Source: Homalodisca vitripennis | Taxonomy: Eukaryota > Arthropoda > Insecta > Hemiptera > Cicadellidae | Direction of reading: 5' to 3' | Assembly (NCBI RefSeq): GCF_021130785.1 | Contig: NC_060213.1 | Coordinates: 65,014,001-65,078,000, forward strand | DNA: 64,000 bases | Shown: positions 1 through 12,652 of the stretch, in pieces | Layout of the letters: every line of letters starts with the position of its first letter | Position numbering within the stretch: the stretch's first letter is position 1 | Notes under the pieces: model-generated | The model's database searches: none | What the model was told of the DNA's origin: nothing | The model's input: only the letters and a program-made list of their open reading frames with translations | Program-made: the position numbers and the translations under genes

Positions 1-3000
1 ATAATTTAACTTTTATTACTTTGGAAGAGAAGCTGATTTCCTCATCGCACTTTGCTTTAAAAGAATCTTTGCAGTTGCTTCCGGAGTGATATGGTTTTTA
101 GAATGGGTAACACCGAAGACAGGAGCCTCTACTTTTCGATATCCTAGGGATGGTGGGCTATACGAGTATACCTCATAGCACCTGGGTAAAGAGGTGGTCC
201 TAACTCTTCCCCTGCATCATTTGGTCAGAGCGGGTAGGGGAAGATACTTTATCACGTTTAAGTTAGCAACAAACTTTAACACTGAGAAAACTCTATCCAC
301 TCCAGCAGTCATCCTTCGCAGTATACTAGGACTATCGGTCCACACTTGTAGCACAAAATTTTTACCACCGTGATTAGAATACACTACCCCTAAAGATCCG
401 TGGGGTTACTCAGATTCAATTGACACATTGGTTTTTGCTGTGCACCGTGTAGGCTCAATTAGACGTTATAAGACAATCAGACATGAACCCTCTCGGGGAT
501 GAAATTGAATTTTAAACCCACATAAAATGACATTTTCTCCTTTTTCAAAATGTTTTGAGTCAATAATGTCAAGATTTTTCTATCCTTTGTAAATTTTGAA
601 AATGAATTTAATTGCGCTTTTATGGATGATGCGTCGAAGTTGGACAGAATGGGAAAGTTAAAGTCTGTGGAATACATGTACATGTGGAATGTGACTTATT
701 CTATGGCATGAACTAAAGATGTTAATCATGATAATATTACGATAATAAATTCGTAGCTCAAATAACATAGAGGAAACTCTAGAGGTGGAGATGTAACACG
801 AATATACGAGTTTGCAAACAGTTTCAACATGTAACCAAACACGACACGAGCGGAGAAGGCGGAAAATTTGAAGTTTGCCCTCTGTCAAAAGATATAAAAC
901 AACATCTCAAGTTGTTTTGAAGTTAGAGATTGTGAGAAAACATCTGACAGCCTTTAATTATTTGACTGAACTGCTTTTGTAAAGACTTTTAGTGAAAGTG
1001 TAACAATATAACTGGTTTTATCCTCCATAACTTTGTTACAGGTTTTTAACTTATAATCAATAAATTGACTGATTTTGTTGTAATATAACGATATAAAAAG
1101 TGGAAGTAGTACCAACCCATTATCGTTTTAAATCATTTTGAATATTTTCTCGTAGTCGTTATTAAATCATTTGAAAAACTTCTTGGGAAACCTGTATGAT
1201 TTATGAAATGTTGCTATTGTCATGAAATTGTTACGGTGAAATAAGATTTCAGTGCAATGCAGATTTCAAACCACTTCTAAATCAAATTTTAAATGTTCAT
1301 AAGAAGTGTTTATAAACAAATTTCGTATTACTATTATCAGTCTAAATTTATTTCATATCTTATATAGAATAATTAAAATTAGTATAACTAAACAGTTTAG
1401 AGATTTTTTATTCCAGTGAATGAGTAATTGGTTTATATTCAGCGCTTGCTCACCCTTCTAAACAGTGGTTTCAAATACTTTTGTATTAAATTAATTGTAG
1501 TAGTATATACTTTTCATTGGTAGTATGTTTTATTTCAGATTCCTAATATTTCATATATTTTACATTATTTAAATTTGCTTTTTATTAATTATGTAAATTT
1601 AAATTTAGTACTAGTTTATTTCTTAAGTATTACCTAAATGTTTTCATATGCAGAATATATTGTTGTATTAAATGTAATACTTAATATTAATAACTGTTCC
1701 TATACTCATTTCCTGATCTTGGCAATACAATGAAGTCCACAAAGCTTACATTAAATAGAAACACGGCCAAATAAATTTCACACCTTATAAAAATAGTAGG
1801 TTCTGGTTAATTGATCAACGAAAACAGATATCGCATAGTTTGGTGAAATATACACCCAAACTTTTTTATTACTACTAGTTCTCAATGTATTGATATTAAA
1901 GCCCCACTTCAGCTTCAGTGATTATATGTCAGTTTGCAATGTAAATATATAATTTAGTTAATGAAACTCTTTATGTATATTACTATTGTTCTAGGCTTAA
2001 GATTTGGATTTACATTGATATAGATATACATAAAGATTTACATAAATAAAATTTAGAAACTGAAACAGGTACAGTCTTTTAGTTAAAACACAAAAGGTAC
2101 CATACTCTCAAACATCTTTGGAAACGTATCTTGTTGAAAATGTAATGAATAAATAAAATAATTTGGACGATTCAAGAAGAAACCAGCGAAGTGAAAACGG
2201 CCTTCAAGGTGGAGTTTAACAATGCATGAGTGGAACACAGAAAGAGATTTCCGAAGCGTGAGAGCTTATTCCCTGTATCTCTCCTCTATACTTTAGTAAC
2301 TCTCACGAATGTTTTCTTATTTTTAAACAGGACGAGAAAATGTGTATATATTTTAACTTTTCTTAGTTTCTAGGCTTGGCTGCATTAATGATTACCATTT
2401 TCAGGGATTACTATTTTATCTGTTATCAGGTCAAACACTTATCAAATAAAAAGTGTTTAAGTCTTGCAAAATAATTATATCGTCTCTTTTTCCAAAGGTA
2501 AATACATGAACTACAATAGTGAATTATAAAAGTCCTTAAACGTTTTTGCTGTTTAATACCAACTTTTGACTGCAAGTTTACTTAATTGGATGGTAGAATT
2601 TATAAGTTTCTAGAATTTTTCTAGAAGTCACTGTTACTACCAACTTTGTCTCACTACTTGGATGAATGAGAAGCGTGTGTCTTGCGATTGATCATAAATG
2701 AAAATAAGATGATGTATCTCAAAGTACCATGTTGTACAAAACGTTAAGCGTATTATTATTTTTAATCTAGCAGGAAGACAAACATACACGGTGTTTATAA
2801 AAGGGTGTCACAGCTTCTGTGGATGATAGTAGTCATCGTTTGAAACCAAAAATATAAAGTCACATAAATTTATGCAGAGAAATTTCACGTGTATCCGCTA
2901 GCCACTATTTTTTTTAATAGAACAATTATTATCTCTAGAACAATCAATGCTACAGATATCAAACGTCACAATTAGGTAGTAATATAAAAGAGAAAAATTA

Positions 3001-4213
3001 GAAAAATAATGTTGTGATTTGCTTTAATATTAACAAAATGGAGTTAAAAATTGTAAAAGGTAAATAACAAAAATGTATAGTTATAAAAAATGCACAAGAT
3101 ACCAACTATTTAGTGAGTTTTATCAAAATTTCAAGGAAATCCATTAACACACAAGCAAGGACGATCACTTTATAGGTAACCTTGCTCATGTTGTGAGCAA
3201 CAAAGATTTGATCGGTTGATAGGTATCAGCTGTTTTAAAAAAGATTACAAGATGTTTACTATTTTTCAATGTTCATTTTAATTCCAACGGTACTTTTCTC
3301 GACGAAAACCGCCAAGGCCTAAGCGAGCACGACCACGGCAATGGTACGCTTACACAACCCGGGAGCAACAACCATGTTACAGTTGAGAGCTATGTGCTAT
3401 TTATGGCAAAATATAAATTTGGTGATATAAAATAAACTATGATTAATGGACCTTTAATATATTCAGTAATAAATATATAATTTATTATATAATTGTCAGA
3501 TTAGTTACTGTTATTTAACAACTGTCAAAACTACTATAATAAGTTTGTTGAAGACAAGAGATACGTTGATGAACTATTCCACAAAAAGTTTAATCTTAAA
3601 ATATAACCTTAACCATTTTAAACCCAGACTCATTGACAAACGCTGAATTTAAAGTTATAATAGGGCTATAAAATAATATTACAGGCATTATTTTGTTTTA
3701 TATTAAACGTGTAATGTTTCTAAGGATTAATTTATTCGATCGTTTCTCATTTCATTCATATAAATACCGGTATCCTCAACTCCATTCATTTATCCTTTGG
3801 CCTGGTTGCAAACTTTGCATGAACAACACACTTTTGCAACCTCTTCTTTCATTAATTAAAAAAAGAAATTTTCTTTTATTCGCCTTATCTTAGAAAAAGG
3901 CAGATTATTTACCGGTGGATACGAAATTAAAAATAATCCAACCGAAAGTACATTACACCGAATTAAGGTAAGATATCCTTCCTAGAAAATTGTTATAGTC
4001 AAAGAATCGGCCTTTTCGTTCACTTTTTGCAATAGGAACTACATACAAAATATACTGTAATTTTATAAGCCTTAATAGATTCTATTTTAAAGTCGTGGTT
4101 TTAGAGAAACATTTTGAACCAAAAAGACATATTTTGATCGTCACAACAGGCGGGTGTAACTAGTTTGTCAGGTGGTTTAGACAATACTGTGTACGAAAGA
4201 TACAGCAACTCAC
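1..4213. other. AT-rich noncoding DNA (probable intron)
   Basis: No reading frame here looks coding. The longest are 60-70 codons, low in complexity and rich in Phe, Ile, Leu and Ser, as expected by chance in AT-rich DNA. If the exon at 4214-4362 is real, this stretch lies 3' of its donor site and is therefore intron. The first ~450 bases are slightly GC-richer and may be an unrecognised dispersed repeat; I could not identify it. Confidence 0.5.
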
Positions 4214-4362
4214 CTTTCCGGCTCCTACCTCCCTGGTAGAAATGCCCATCTTCTCGTGATGACGTAGCTGCACGGGATAAATGATCTGGTAATAATTGGC
4301 ACCGATGTTCCGAACCAGCTCCTGGTTCTGGCGGTACTCGCGAAGCAGCCTCTCCACTTCAC
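4214..4362 (-). CDS. Internal exon, ADAM-family metalloproteinase prodomain (partial gene)
   Basis: On the minus strand a 149-nt open segment is bounded by a 3' splice site (TTGTTGCAG before 4362) and a consensus donor (GTGAGT after 4214). It supplies two bases to complete a preceding codon and ends on a codon boundary, so 2+147 nt gives 49 full codons. The peptide starts EVERLLREYRQNQELVR, has an amphipathic charged N-terminal half, and continues with YYQIIYPVQLRHHEKM and GISTREVG. The tyrosine/proline/valine-rich part resembles the M12B propeptide of insect ADAM proteins (membrane-anchored disintegrin-metalloproteinases that shed surface proteins). In that family the propeptide keeps the zinc protease latent. 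No zinc-binding HExxH motif is in this exon, which is expected for the prodomain. Codon use is GC-richer than the flanks. Family assignment is from memory of the peptide pattern; the exon itself is better supported than its name. Confidence 0.6.
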
Positions 4363-6884
4363 CTGCAACAACGAGGCCAAACATCAAACAAACCCTGCCT
4401 TACTAGACATCGTGTTAGTCCACATGTTAACACGGTAGGGTACCGAACTGCAACTATTGATAATGAAACTATGTGGACGTGTATCATAACATCTATTTTT
4501 ACAATCAATGTAAGATGAAAAACTAGTCTATATTTTTTTTAAACTCTTATCAAAATTTTTACCACGATGAATGGTTTGTTACACAAATTTAAATTCTAGG
4601 AGCAAGTGGTTATTTTAGGTACGCACTTATGTTTTACGAGTGAGGAAAAGCTGTCCTGTACGGTGAAAAAGTGTTTAAGCAAAATGGTTTCAATGTCATT
4701 TAGTTATGTGATCATCATAAATGTAGAGTTAATTTTTTAATTGACTTAAAGACGGATAACAGAGTGGATAAGTATTCAAAACCAAGTTTTAGAATACTAT
4801 ACTATGGCTTGTTTCTAAGAGTACGCTCAATAAAAACTATGAATTTTCTACCTTGTCCTAGGGGTGGAAGATTTAAAAACAATCCTTTATGTACACTAAG
4901 ATTAAAAGCAGTGAGAACGACACGTTGAACTGTTTCAAAATTTCACTAGCGCTTGAACGAACTGCACTGCACTTCATTCGGCAAGAATTATTACTATTTG
5001 GATAATTATTTCGCGGTATAAGTTCAAGTTGGGTGAATAACGTAAATAACGTAAAAAGGAAACAATTGATGGTTTTGGTCCTTTTACTTATTTGTAATAT
5101 ATGCTTTAAGATATAATAATTACCAAACACTTTAATATAATTTTCCCATAATCCCATTTGACGAGAAGAAACATTAAACACGTGCATATACGGATTTTAT
5201 CGTTAGTAGTAACTAGTAAATATATTGATAAATAAATAGTAAAATCACAGAAAAAAACCTCTGGTAAACTGGTTGTTGAGAAGGACATTTCAGTTATGTT
5301 GTAGGATTTTAAAACGTTTATTTAGTGAAAAACTAGAAGAGAGCCGAGGTGAAATCCTGGCGCTAAGATGGATGGTGAGTAAACTCTCGTCCAGCACAGT
5401 AATTATTACAGCCAAGCAGTCGCCATTACAGTGCACTTAACTGCCGCTTGGAGCGCTGCTTGAGTGAGAGGTGGGAGTAATGAAACTCTCCCGCTAAACG
5501 GTACGACCTGGACTCACCACTTTGTTGTAGTGCCCTTTCAGTCTGGCCAAAATAGTAACAAGAAAATACTCACTTCGTTTTGTTAGTAAAACAGTATAGC
5601 AGTAAATTACTGATTTCACGTTGAATACTGAACAGATGTGACACAATGCAGTCGATGTTGACCAGTAGTAGTAAATTGCATTGCTTAGTTGGCTACTAAC
5701 TAATAAAATATAACGTTAATCATTATAACTGATGAGAGCTGAAAATTACATATTAATATAATGTTGTTATATTCCAATGTTATGCTGATTACTTCGTTGT
5801 TAATTACAGTAGATCACATCAGTAGGAGAAAATGTGGTTGTTTTCGATGCACAATCATGTTTTTACGAGTGTGACAAAGAGATTTGGAAGTAGGATAGGC
5901 ATAAAAGACACTGCTGCTACGTGCTTTATTATAAGGGAAAAGTTTAAACGTATACGTTTTATTAACTTTTTATAACAAAATACCTCATTATATATACATA
6001 GTGTCAAGATCGTTTATCAAAACCAGACGCCTTTGGCTACTTTAAAATAATTACTATTAAGAGGTTAGCTCACTGAAAATACAAAAATGTCTGTCAACTG
6101 ATTTTTAGGATGATTGTTGTAAGGTAAAGAAAAACAATCACTTCATGAACTACCTTAAGTATCAAAAGTAGCTGTCATTTGACTAATATGACAAAACATT
6201 TTTCTAATTATTAAAACGTCACAGAACATATGCTCTTCTAAATAAAATGTTTGTATCCTTATGCATTTTTCAAATAAAATGGAGTTTAAATAATATTACC
6301 TATATTGAATGTTTTCAAAATTTAATATACCATCGTAATCTTTACAAAATTCACACTGCGTCAGGTCCAGCATCTTTCAGAAATCCTAGCGGTTCATCAT
6401 CAACTAAATAAAATGCTTTACACAACAAAAGGAATATCAGACTATTTTAAAATTAAAGTTGATTTATACGTTTTTTTCACACTTTCAGGGAGCCTGTTGA
6501 TAAATCTGACAACAACTTCTTGCTGCAGTAATGACAGTTTGTGATGCTGAGTTCTGAAGTAGTCGCTGTCCCTGGTTTCGTAACGGTGAACATCCCCTAC
6601 GGGAGCCAAATTATATCTTTATCGTCAGAACAGAGAACCTTCAAAAACATAGTTCCAATTAAAAACTTCTTGACCTTACCCGTGATTAACGTGTGTGGCA
6701 ATCACCTCTAAAAATAAAAAAATCTCTTATGCACTAGTGTTTCGGATTGTAATTTATATGTTATTTTCCATACATTCTGTAATTTGTAATTGTTTATTTC
6801 TATAAGATGGCATTTGGGACAGAAGGGATGATTTTTTCAACAGAATCGCATTTTGATTTGTATTTTAATTAACTTTTACCCATG

Positions 6885-7151
6885 CTAGAATACATTACAC
6901 CTATCGAAAGAACAAGTCTTGATGGGTTGAAATTTCAAACATTGATTTTCAAGCTCAAGAACTTCAATAGTTGCTTTAACTGAGTTTATAAGCTCGGTAT
7001 GTTTAATATGCAACTTTTCCTGTAGACTGCACTGCACACTAGAGTCCGCTAAATCAGACATGAGCACCTCAGATGAGCTGACCAGCCCTGGACACCGCAG
7101 TTCACCGTCGCCGAAGCGGGGGCGGTCTTGTTGACGCAGAGCTACATACAA
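6885..7151 (-). other. Weak coding-like stretch, coiled-coil character
   Basis: An 88-codon minus-strand frame contains RPRFGDGELRCPGLVSSSEV followed by a heptad-like segment (KHTELINSVKATIEVLELEN, about residues 50-70) that would form a coiled coil. The stretch at 7030-7150 is markedly GC-richer than its surroundings, and residue composition is more protein-like than in neighbouring frames. It could be a relic of a retroelement ORF1/gag-like protein or an unrecognised exon. No family was recognised and no clear splice pair was found. Confidence 0.25.
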
Positions 7152-7456
7152 TACAGGAAATATGTCATCTGAGAACTCCGGAAAATGTGTCTGATTTAAT
7201 GGTGTGATCTTATCGTACTCTCAAAATTGAGTCGAGAGTTCTCCATTGTTGGGGCGAATCATGTGAAGCGTATGTATAATGATAATTGATTTTGTTAAAA
7301 ACTATACACATGTATTGTTAGTTTCTATGTTTCTATACTAGACATATCAACCGACTTTTACTACATTAGATTTTAATAAACAGTTATGTGTAAGTATTTG
7401 CTAAAGTGGGTATCAGGTATGAGAGTGAAATGGTATTAAACTGGTTCTAAATCACA

Positions 7457-7774
7457 TCAAGCGTTATTATAATACCCGATTCCCTGTAGAGAAGCATATT
7501 TGGTGTCAGCTAACCAACCGTTTGAGCGGTTGGATTCAGCGGACTGGATTAATGTAAACAATTCATCATTGCGGAACGATACAGAGATTGTGTGAAACCT
7601 TCCGGGACTGGGAGGAGAACCAGAGCAATTGATCTTCGTGCAGTATGGATAACTCTTCTGCGGCTGAATCGCCGATACTCTCTCAACGTTCTCGTAACGT
7701 TTGGGGAAGTTTTGATTACATCTCATGCAAAAATAAACTGCCGCGTGTTTTGATATGTGGGTTCGTTCTAACAT
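7457..7774 (-). other. Weak coding-like stretch, unknown
   Basis: A 105-codon minus-strand frame with a CxxC pair near the N-terminus (residues 17-20) and a mixed, non-repetitive composition. It lies upstream, on the same strand, of the frame at 6885-7151, so both may derive from one degraded element. No domain was recognised; it may be chance. Confidence 0.15.
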
Positions 7775-10091
7775 AAATACAAACTTTGCCTGGTAGGGTC
7801 CACTAAGTTTTAATGAATAAAGACAATCGAAAAAATTAAAAATAACCTATGAAATAATAGGTTTTATGTTTTTGTTATAACTAACACGAACGTCCGCTTT
7901 ATAATGAAGATATATCACGTGGATTTCAATATAACGAGGAGTAGATTAAAATTAAGCAATGCAATTCTGTTTTATTGTACTTTAATGAATATAATGATCA
8001 ATTCGTGAGGAACACAGAATTTAAAAAACCATAACTAATAATAATGCAATAAATAATGTTAGTTGTATTTAAACATTTAGATAAATATAGTGAAAGGTTA
8101 CTAATTAATATTTTGTTACGTGATAGTGTGGTCGGCATTCTCATCGCGGCAATTAGTATATGTTACAATATTTAAGTACTAAATTAACTAAATTAATATC
8201 TGTAACTGATAAACCAATGAAATAAAAATTTAAATAGATTAATTTAGCTTATATGTTAACATTTCTAAAATATGATTTTCATTAGTATTTTGAACCATAT
8301 ATGCAACCAAAATGGCTTTCGACAGCTAAAATTTTTCTTTTAAAAATATAAAAATTAATTTACTATGAAACGTATATTTATAAATTCAATGAATGTGTCC
8401 ACCTTAACCTTATGATATTTTCGGATATTTCCATGTTGCCCCAATAATGGAATTATGGGATCATATGAGTTAAAAGCATCCGTTTTCAAAATATTACCCT
8501 CCCTATGTTTTAGAGTTTAAAAATATATAAATTTACAAAATTTATTGGTGAAATATGATTTATCTTTTTTTTATAAAGAAGCTTAGATATTCCTACCACA
8601 AAAAGTAATAAAGGTTCACCTAATTATTTCAAGATTTCCAAACCAGATAAGGGAATCTCATATAAAGGGATTCTAAATTCAATCTATCTAAGTAATAAGT
8701 ACTAAGAAATAAAGTTTTTAAATTTTTTTAACACTTAGCTAAATCCTATCACCGGATGGTCGCCATAATCAAACTCTATCTTGCGTATGTAAAAAAATGA
8801 AGATACGTGCAAGTCTAGTCTATGAATTAATCCGTTTCGAGGTGCTACAAGTAAAAAAAAAATTGCAGAAGAAACATTCTTCAGCCCTGAAGTGACAAGC
8901 TTCGCTAATGCTCGACCAACAATAATATCTTGTTCAGTAGAGTTTCATTTATAACTGAAAGTGATATACATATACAAAATTCGTATTGTTTGTTGTAAGG
9001 ACTTCAGTGATTTGTCATATTTGTAGGTTCGCTGATAATCTCTTATAATCTTAAGTTCTAAAATTGGAATAACACTTCCTATTACATATAGTATGTGACA
9101 TTTGCGGTGACTTATAGCCTACGTCACATTTGGGAAATTAAGAATACAACAACTTAATTATCATGGAAATGAGCAAACACTTGATGGAGTTCTTAACAAG
9201 GGTACTTGCATATTCTTTAGGAAAGGATACGAAATAATAGTAGTGAAGTAACTCAGCCTGAAAAGCATTGCTTTAATTAAGCTGACCTCAATTCAATCTA
9301 GTTGAATTGAATATTCAACACCCAATTAGCTATAGAATTGATTGAGATTTAACAGTAGTGGCTGACCATATTCTTTCTTTAATTAAAATCTGGGTATGAA
9401 CATTGCTGTTACACCGTTAAATTATAGTAAAATTAAATCCAGGTAAATTATTGATTTGGCACTTTTTAAACAACAAGCATTAATAAGGATTAACAAATTT
9501 ACAGGATGAGCATGAACAAAGCATCTGTCAAGTCATTTGCAATAGTAATATAATATTTGTCCTTTTCAAATATAATAAACATATAAAGAAGTTGAATGTA
9601 TTGTTTATTATTCCACCTATGGCCAATACGGCATAGTAAAATCTCTTTATCCAGTTACCCTAAATTTGTAGTAGTAACGTTTAGCTAATAATTTGATTTC
9701 ATAAAATGGTAAATAGTGTTGGAAATTTTTAACTTATTTACAATGTTTTTTGCTTTATCTCATTCTATTTTTATTAAATTTATCCATCGACAGTAATATT
9801 AACAGGATTAACAGGAGGGAAACAAGAAGCAAATGAAAATAGACATAAGCAATAATTGAAAAGATAGGGCACAGGTACCAAAAGCCATGCAAACAAATTG
9901 TAAAATTAAGTTTGGAATAGAGTGATATGTAAATTTTCAATACTAATCCATAAAATTTGTGACTAATTAAATTGTAAGTAAGTGTAAGTGACTAATAAAA
10001 TTTTTATAGTAAGGCTGTGGAAGTTGTAAAATATATTTTTCAGCAAAATGGCAAGCAAAATAATATATATGTGAAAAGTTATGATCAGAAG

Positions 10092-10228
10092 AGAGCAGGA
10101 ACAATAGAGAGATAGTGCAGGGCCTTGGGGAGTCCCGTGCGGAACACAAGCATTCATCTTCATGTAATATGGATCACACTTGGCGTGACGCTGCGGTCTC
10201 TGAAGAGCTGATCAGTTTGGAAACACAT
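10092..10228 (+). repeat. Dispersed repeat, copy 1 (opposite orientation to 14502-14634)
   Basis: About 135 bases match the reverse complement of 14502-14634 by eye. Shared blocks include AACAATAGAGA, CATTCATCTTCATGTAA, ATGGATCACACTTGGC and ACGCTGCGGT. In one frame both copies can encode a similar peptide (HLHV.WITLG.TLR), which suggests a decayed coding repeat, probably transposon-derived. The family was not identified. Confidence 0.75.
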
Positions 10229-12652
10229 CTTTTAAACTTTCCTTGCTCAATTGAGCAACTGATACGAGTATTATATTTAATGCGTTCATGTTCATATTGA
10301 ATTTTGTGTGAACATTTCCAAGTAAAAATCAGTCAAATAACCTGTTAAATATGATCAAATAAAAAAAGTGATCTACCTATATAAATTAAAAGAAATATTA
10401 AATCAAAATTATACTTTTATTAATATTCTATTAGTATTTTAGCACACATAGTTACTGTGACAGCCTGGCAGTTAAAAAATTTAACACTATTACCAAACTT
10501 GAAATCGGGAATGTATAAATTAATCATTATTTTATATAAGTTGATAATAATGAAATAAGTTAAGAAATATTCAAAATATTTAATTTTGTATATCTGATAG
10601 ATCGACATTGTAAATTAAAATATCAACGAAGTGAAATTTAATGTAGTATCACATAGCCCACAATCTGTAAGAAATTAAGCAAATATTTTGCAAAGTATTC
10701 AACTATAAAAATCATATAAGATAGATATAGGCAGAAAATAAATGGGTTAGAATCGCTAAATAAAAAATGAAATTTAGTATTAAACCAATGTGAAATTTTA
10801 TTACAATTTCGGTCATTCTTAAAAATTATATGTTAAAAAACGTATAGCAATACTTTTTAAGAATTGTTTTAACTTTTTTATTCCAAAATATGGTGTAATT
10901 ATTTTATTCAGCATATTGTGCCAAGCAGACTGTGTATTTTGTTGTAATATTGTATTTGTGGTCATAATATTTACGTATAGTAAATCAAGCCTCTTTTCTC
11001 TGCTTATACGTCGACGTGTTTCTGTTTACTTTATGGTTACGTCTGTGTGTTTCTGTTTACTTTATAGTATTCGTAAGACTGTCTGTATGGTAACTGAAAC
11101 AACTATTACTTTATTATGTCAAATGAAAACTAAGTTTATGCTTATTTGTTTACTAGCGTGTTACTCATTGAAGTTTATTTATAATAATACTTCTACAGTG
11201 TTTTTTATGAGGAGAAAGAAGAGGACTAAGAAGGTATTGAGTGAGTGGAGGTATGTTTGCACAGGAGGATGACAACAACTGAACCTACATATGAGGTTTG
11301 CTACTTTACAGAGTAGGCCTAGCCTACAGTGGGGTTTTTTTTTAATTTCTTTGTGAAATAAATATTTTAAAATTTACTCTACTGCTTAAAGCTCTGCTAA
11401 TAAGTTATATATTAGAACATAGTTATAGTTTAAAACCAACTAAGACTACAAGATACCAATTTTACATAATGAAATTGATACTGTGTTAATACCTTTCGAC
11501 TATCCGAAAGATAGGTTTTTTTGTGATTTCCCATGTAAAAATTTATGTTTCTCGAAAACTATACAGTATAGGAGAGTGCATTTCTTACTAAATATTCTCA
11601 AATATATAAATACAAATTCTAACTATATGTGTGGTTCTCTACGCCGAAGAAAAAAATAAACAATATATGTATAAAAATAAAAACGTATATTTATTTATAA
11701 ACATGTACACAAAGACAGATATAGAAATTACATGGAGTCAAATGGTTGCCATTGAATCACACAATAATCATAAAACTATGAACTATTATTGGTTGTTTTC
11801 CTAATCACGGGTGTTTGTTTTTATAGCACACAATTTAAAACTAAATTTAATTTTAAAATATTCATTTTATGGTTTTTTTGATGTGGAAAATCTAAAGAAT
11901 TACCAAAATTTACAAAAACAGTAAATAACTCAATTACCCTTTTTGATGTAAAATTTCTTTAAAACTTAAAATGATGGATAATGAACTACCACTCACAAAA
12001 TCAAGTAATACCTGACTGGTTCACCAACAGCACTAAGTCCAGACCGGTGAACTCAGGGATGTATTGATCCTTAGTAAATTTGATTCAATCAAAACTACCA
12101 TTAGACAAAGAAAACTCTACTATTCTGCTAGACACAGTTACGTATAAGAAGAAAATTAAGGAAACTTTGGACACTGGCAATAAACTATGCTAAATAAAGA
12201 TCAAACTCATGTATTTAAACGTTAAAAAGCCAAAAACTTTTAGGAACATAAAACAAATTTTTTAAACATGTCAGATCAAAATCCACTTCTTATCATTCCC
12301 ACAAGTCCCACACACGTATGACCTCCAAAATATTCACAAACCTAGCATTCCTTCTATAATTAGTTCCCGGAATTCACTGCTTAATGAAATATCTAGTCTT
12401 GTTAGGAAACTTGACACCTCCTGCAGAACGAACAGACTAACTTTATAAAAATTAAAAACATTTTTGAGTTTTTATCCAAATAAAGTTATAAAGTAAATTC
12501 AAAGGAGTTTGGAATTTTAATTTACAGTTACATTATTATTATTATTACAAATGCTTATGTTTTTTTAACATATTAGTTTCAAAAAGCTTTATCAAACGTA
12601 GTGGAAATAATATATAAATCTAAAGAAAAATTAATAACTTAATATATAAATA

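Larger units (their letters stand above)
4363..12652. other. AT-rich noncoding DNA with scattered relics
   Basis: Mostly featureless AT-rich sequence. Exceptions listed separately are a GC-richer patch near 5335-5530, two weak minus-strand coding-like stretches at 6885-7151 and 7457-7774, and a dispersed repeat at 10092-10228. The reading frame at 10916-11272 (plus) is rich in Cys, Phe and Ile and contains a repeated phrase (GTTTCTGTTTACTTTAT twice, near 11018 and 11049). I regard it as chance. Confidence 0.5.

Noticed and set aside
10916..11272. 118-codon plus frame rich in Cys, Phe and Ile that looks like a membrane protein
   Set aside because: Composition follows from AT-rich DNA. It contains an internal duplicated phrase, has no domain, and lacks splice or promoter context.
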